From contig VWZL01000319.1 of the NCBI GenBank assembly GCA_013396915.1, positions 350,619-414,618 of the forward strand: 64,000 nucleotides of DNA, given 5' to 3'. The stretch is from Stercorarius parasiticus. Its lineage: Eukaryota > Chordata > Aves > Charadriiformes > Stercorariidae. The number at the start of each line of letters is the position of its first letter. The first letter of the stretch is position 1. The position numbers and the translations under genes are program-made. Below the pieces are notes generated by a model, which saw only the letters and a list, made by a program, of their open reading frames with translations, ran no database searches and was not told where the DNA came from. Below, piece after piece: positions 63,905 to 64,000 of the stretch.

Positions 63905-64000
63905 CTAATATATAAGTATGCATGTATGTATGCATATATATGTATATAAATTATTGTATACACATAGAAATGCACAAATATATAAACCTATATATTTATA
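63905..64000. repeat. (TATG)n/(TA)n microsatellite running off the window
   Basis: Degenerate TATG, TGCA and TA units to the last base of the window, so the true end is not visible. Confidence 0.8.

Overview
The window is about 64 kb of AT-rich vertebrate nuclear DNA, and I see no gene I can name. It is almost certainly avian: it holds several copies of the bird-type CR1 retrotransposon. Their 3' ends carry the ATTCTATGATTCTATGA-type tail and the 'GGTTGGAAGGGACCTT' block typical of bird CR1. It also holds two solo endogenous-retrovirus LTRs, one of a type I recall from bird genomes (memory, not searched). The density of old repeats, the lack of recognisable exons and the absence of CpG-rich stretches fit a large intron or a gene desert.

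Layout. 1-13.5 kb: AT-rich unique sequence with a short CR1 tail (851-1092), a 19-bp-stem hairpin (2872-2920) and a few exon-like segments of low confidence. 13.5-15.0 kb: a 5'-truncated CR1 on + with a broken reverse transcriptase. 19.24-19.72 kb: a decayed reverse transcriptase fragment on - that resembles the L1/Tx1 clade rather than CR1, which is unusual for a bird. 23.3-25.8 kb: a solo LTR interrupted by an internally deleted CR1 on -; within it, 380 bp are repeated exactly on either side of a single N, most likely an assembly error. 31.9-32.8 kb: a TA/TG-rich microsatellite and a 717-bp solo LTR with a perfect 6-bp target-site duplication. 42.1-42.4 kb: a long CT-rich tract around a (TTTC)n core. 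45.2-48.8 kb: a cluster of three CR1 copies of different ages and orientations. 54.4 kb: a CR1 tail scrap. 54.5-64 kb: unique sequence with a 14-bp perfect inverted repeat (58256-58302), a decayed ~112-bp tandem duplication (58463-58670) and a terminal microsatellite.

The only protein-coding remains I can support are reverse transcriptase and endonuclease fragments of LINEs. All are 5'-truncated, frameshifted, stopped or deleted, so none should be mobile. The other open frames of 60-120 codons look like chance frames in AT-rich DNA. I found no tRNA, rRNA, CRISPR array or operon. I did not find an undescribed functional system. The best leads are the L1-like relic, the two hairpins and the duplication around the N.
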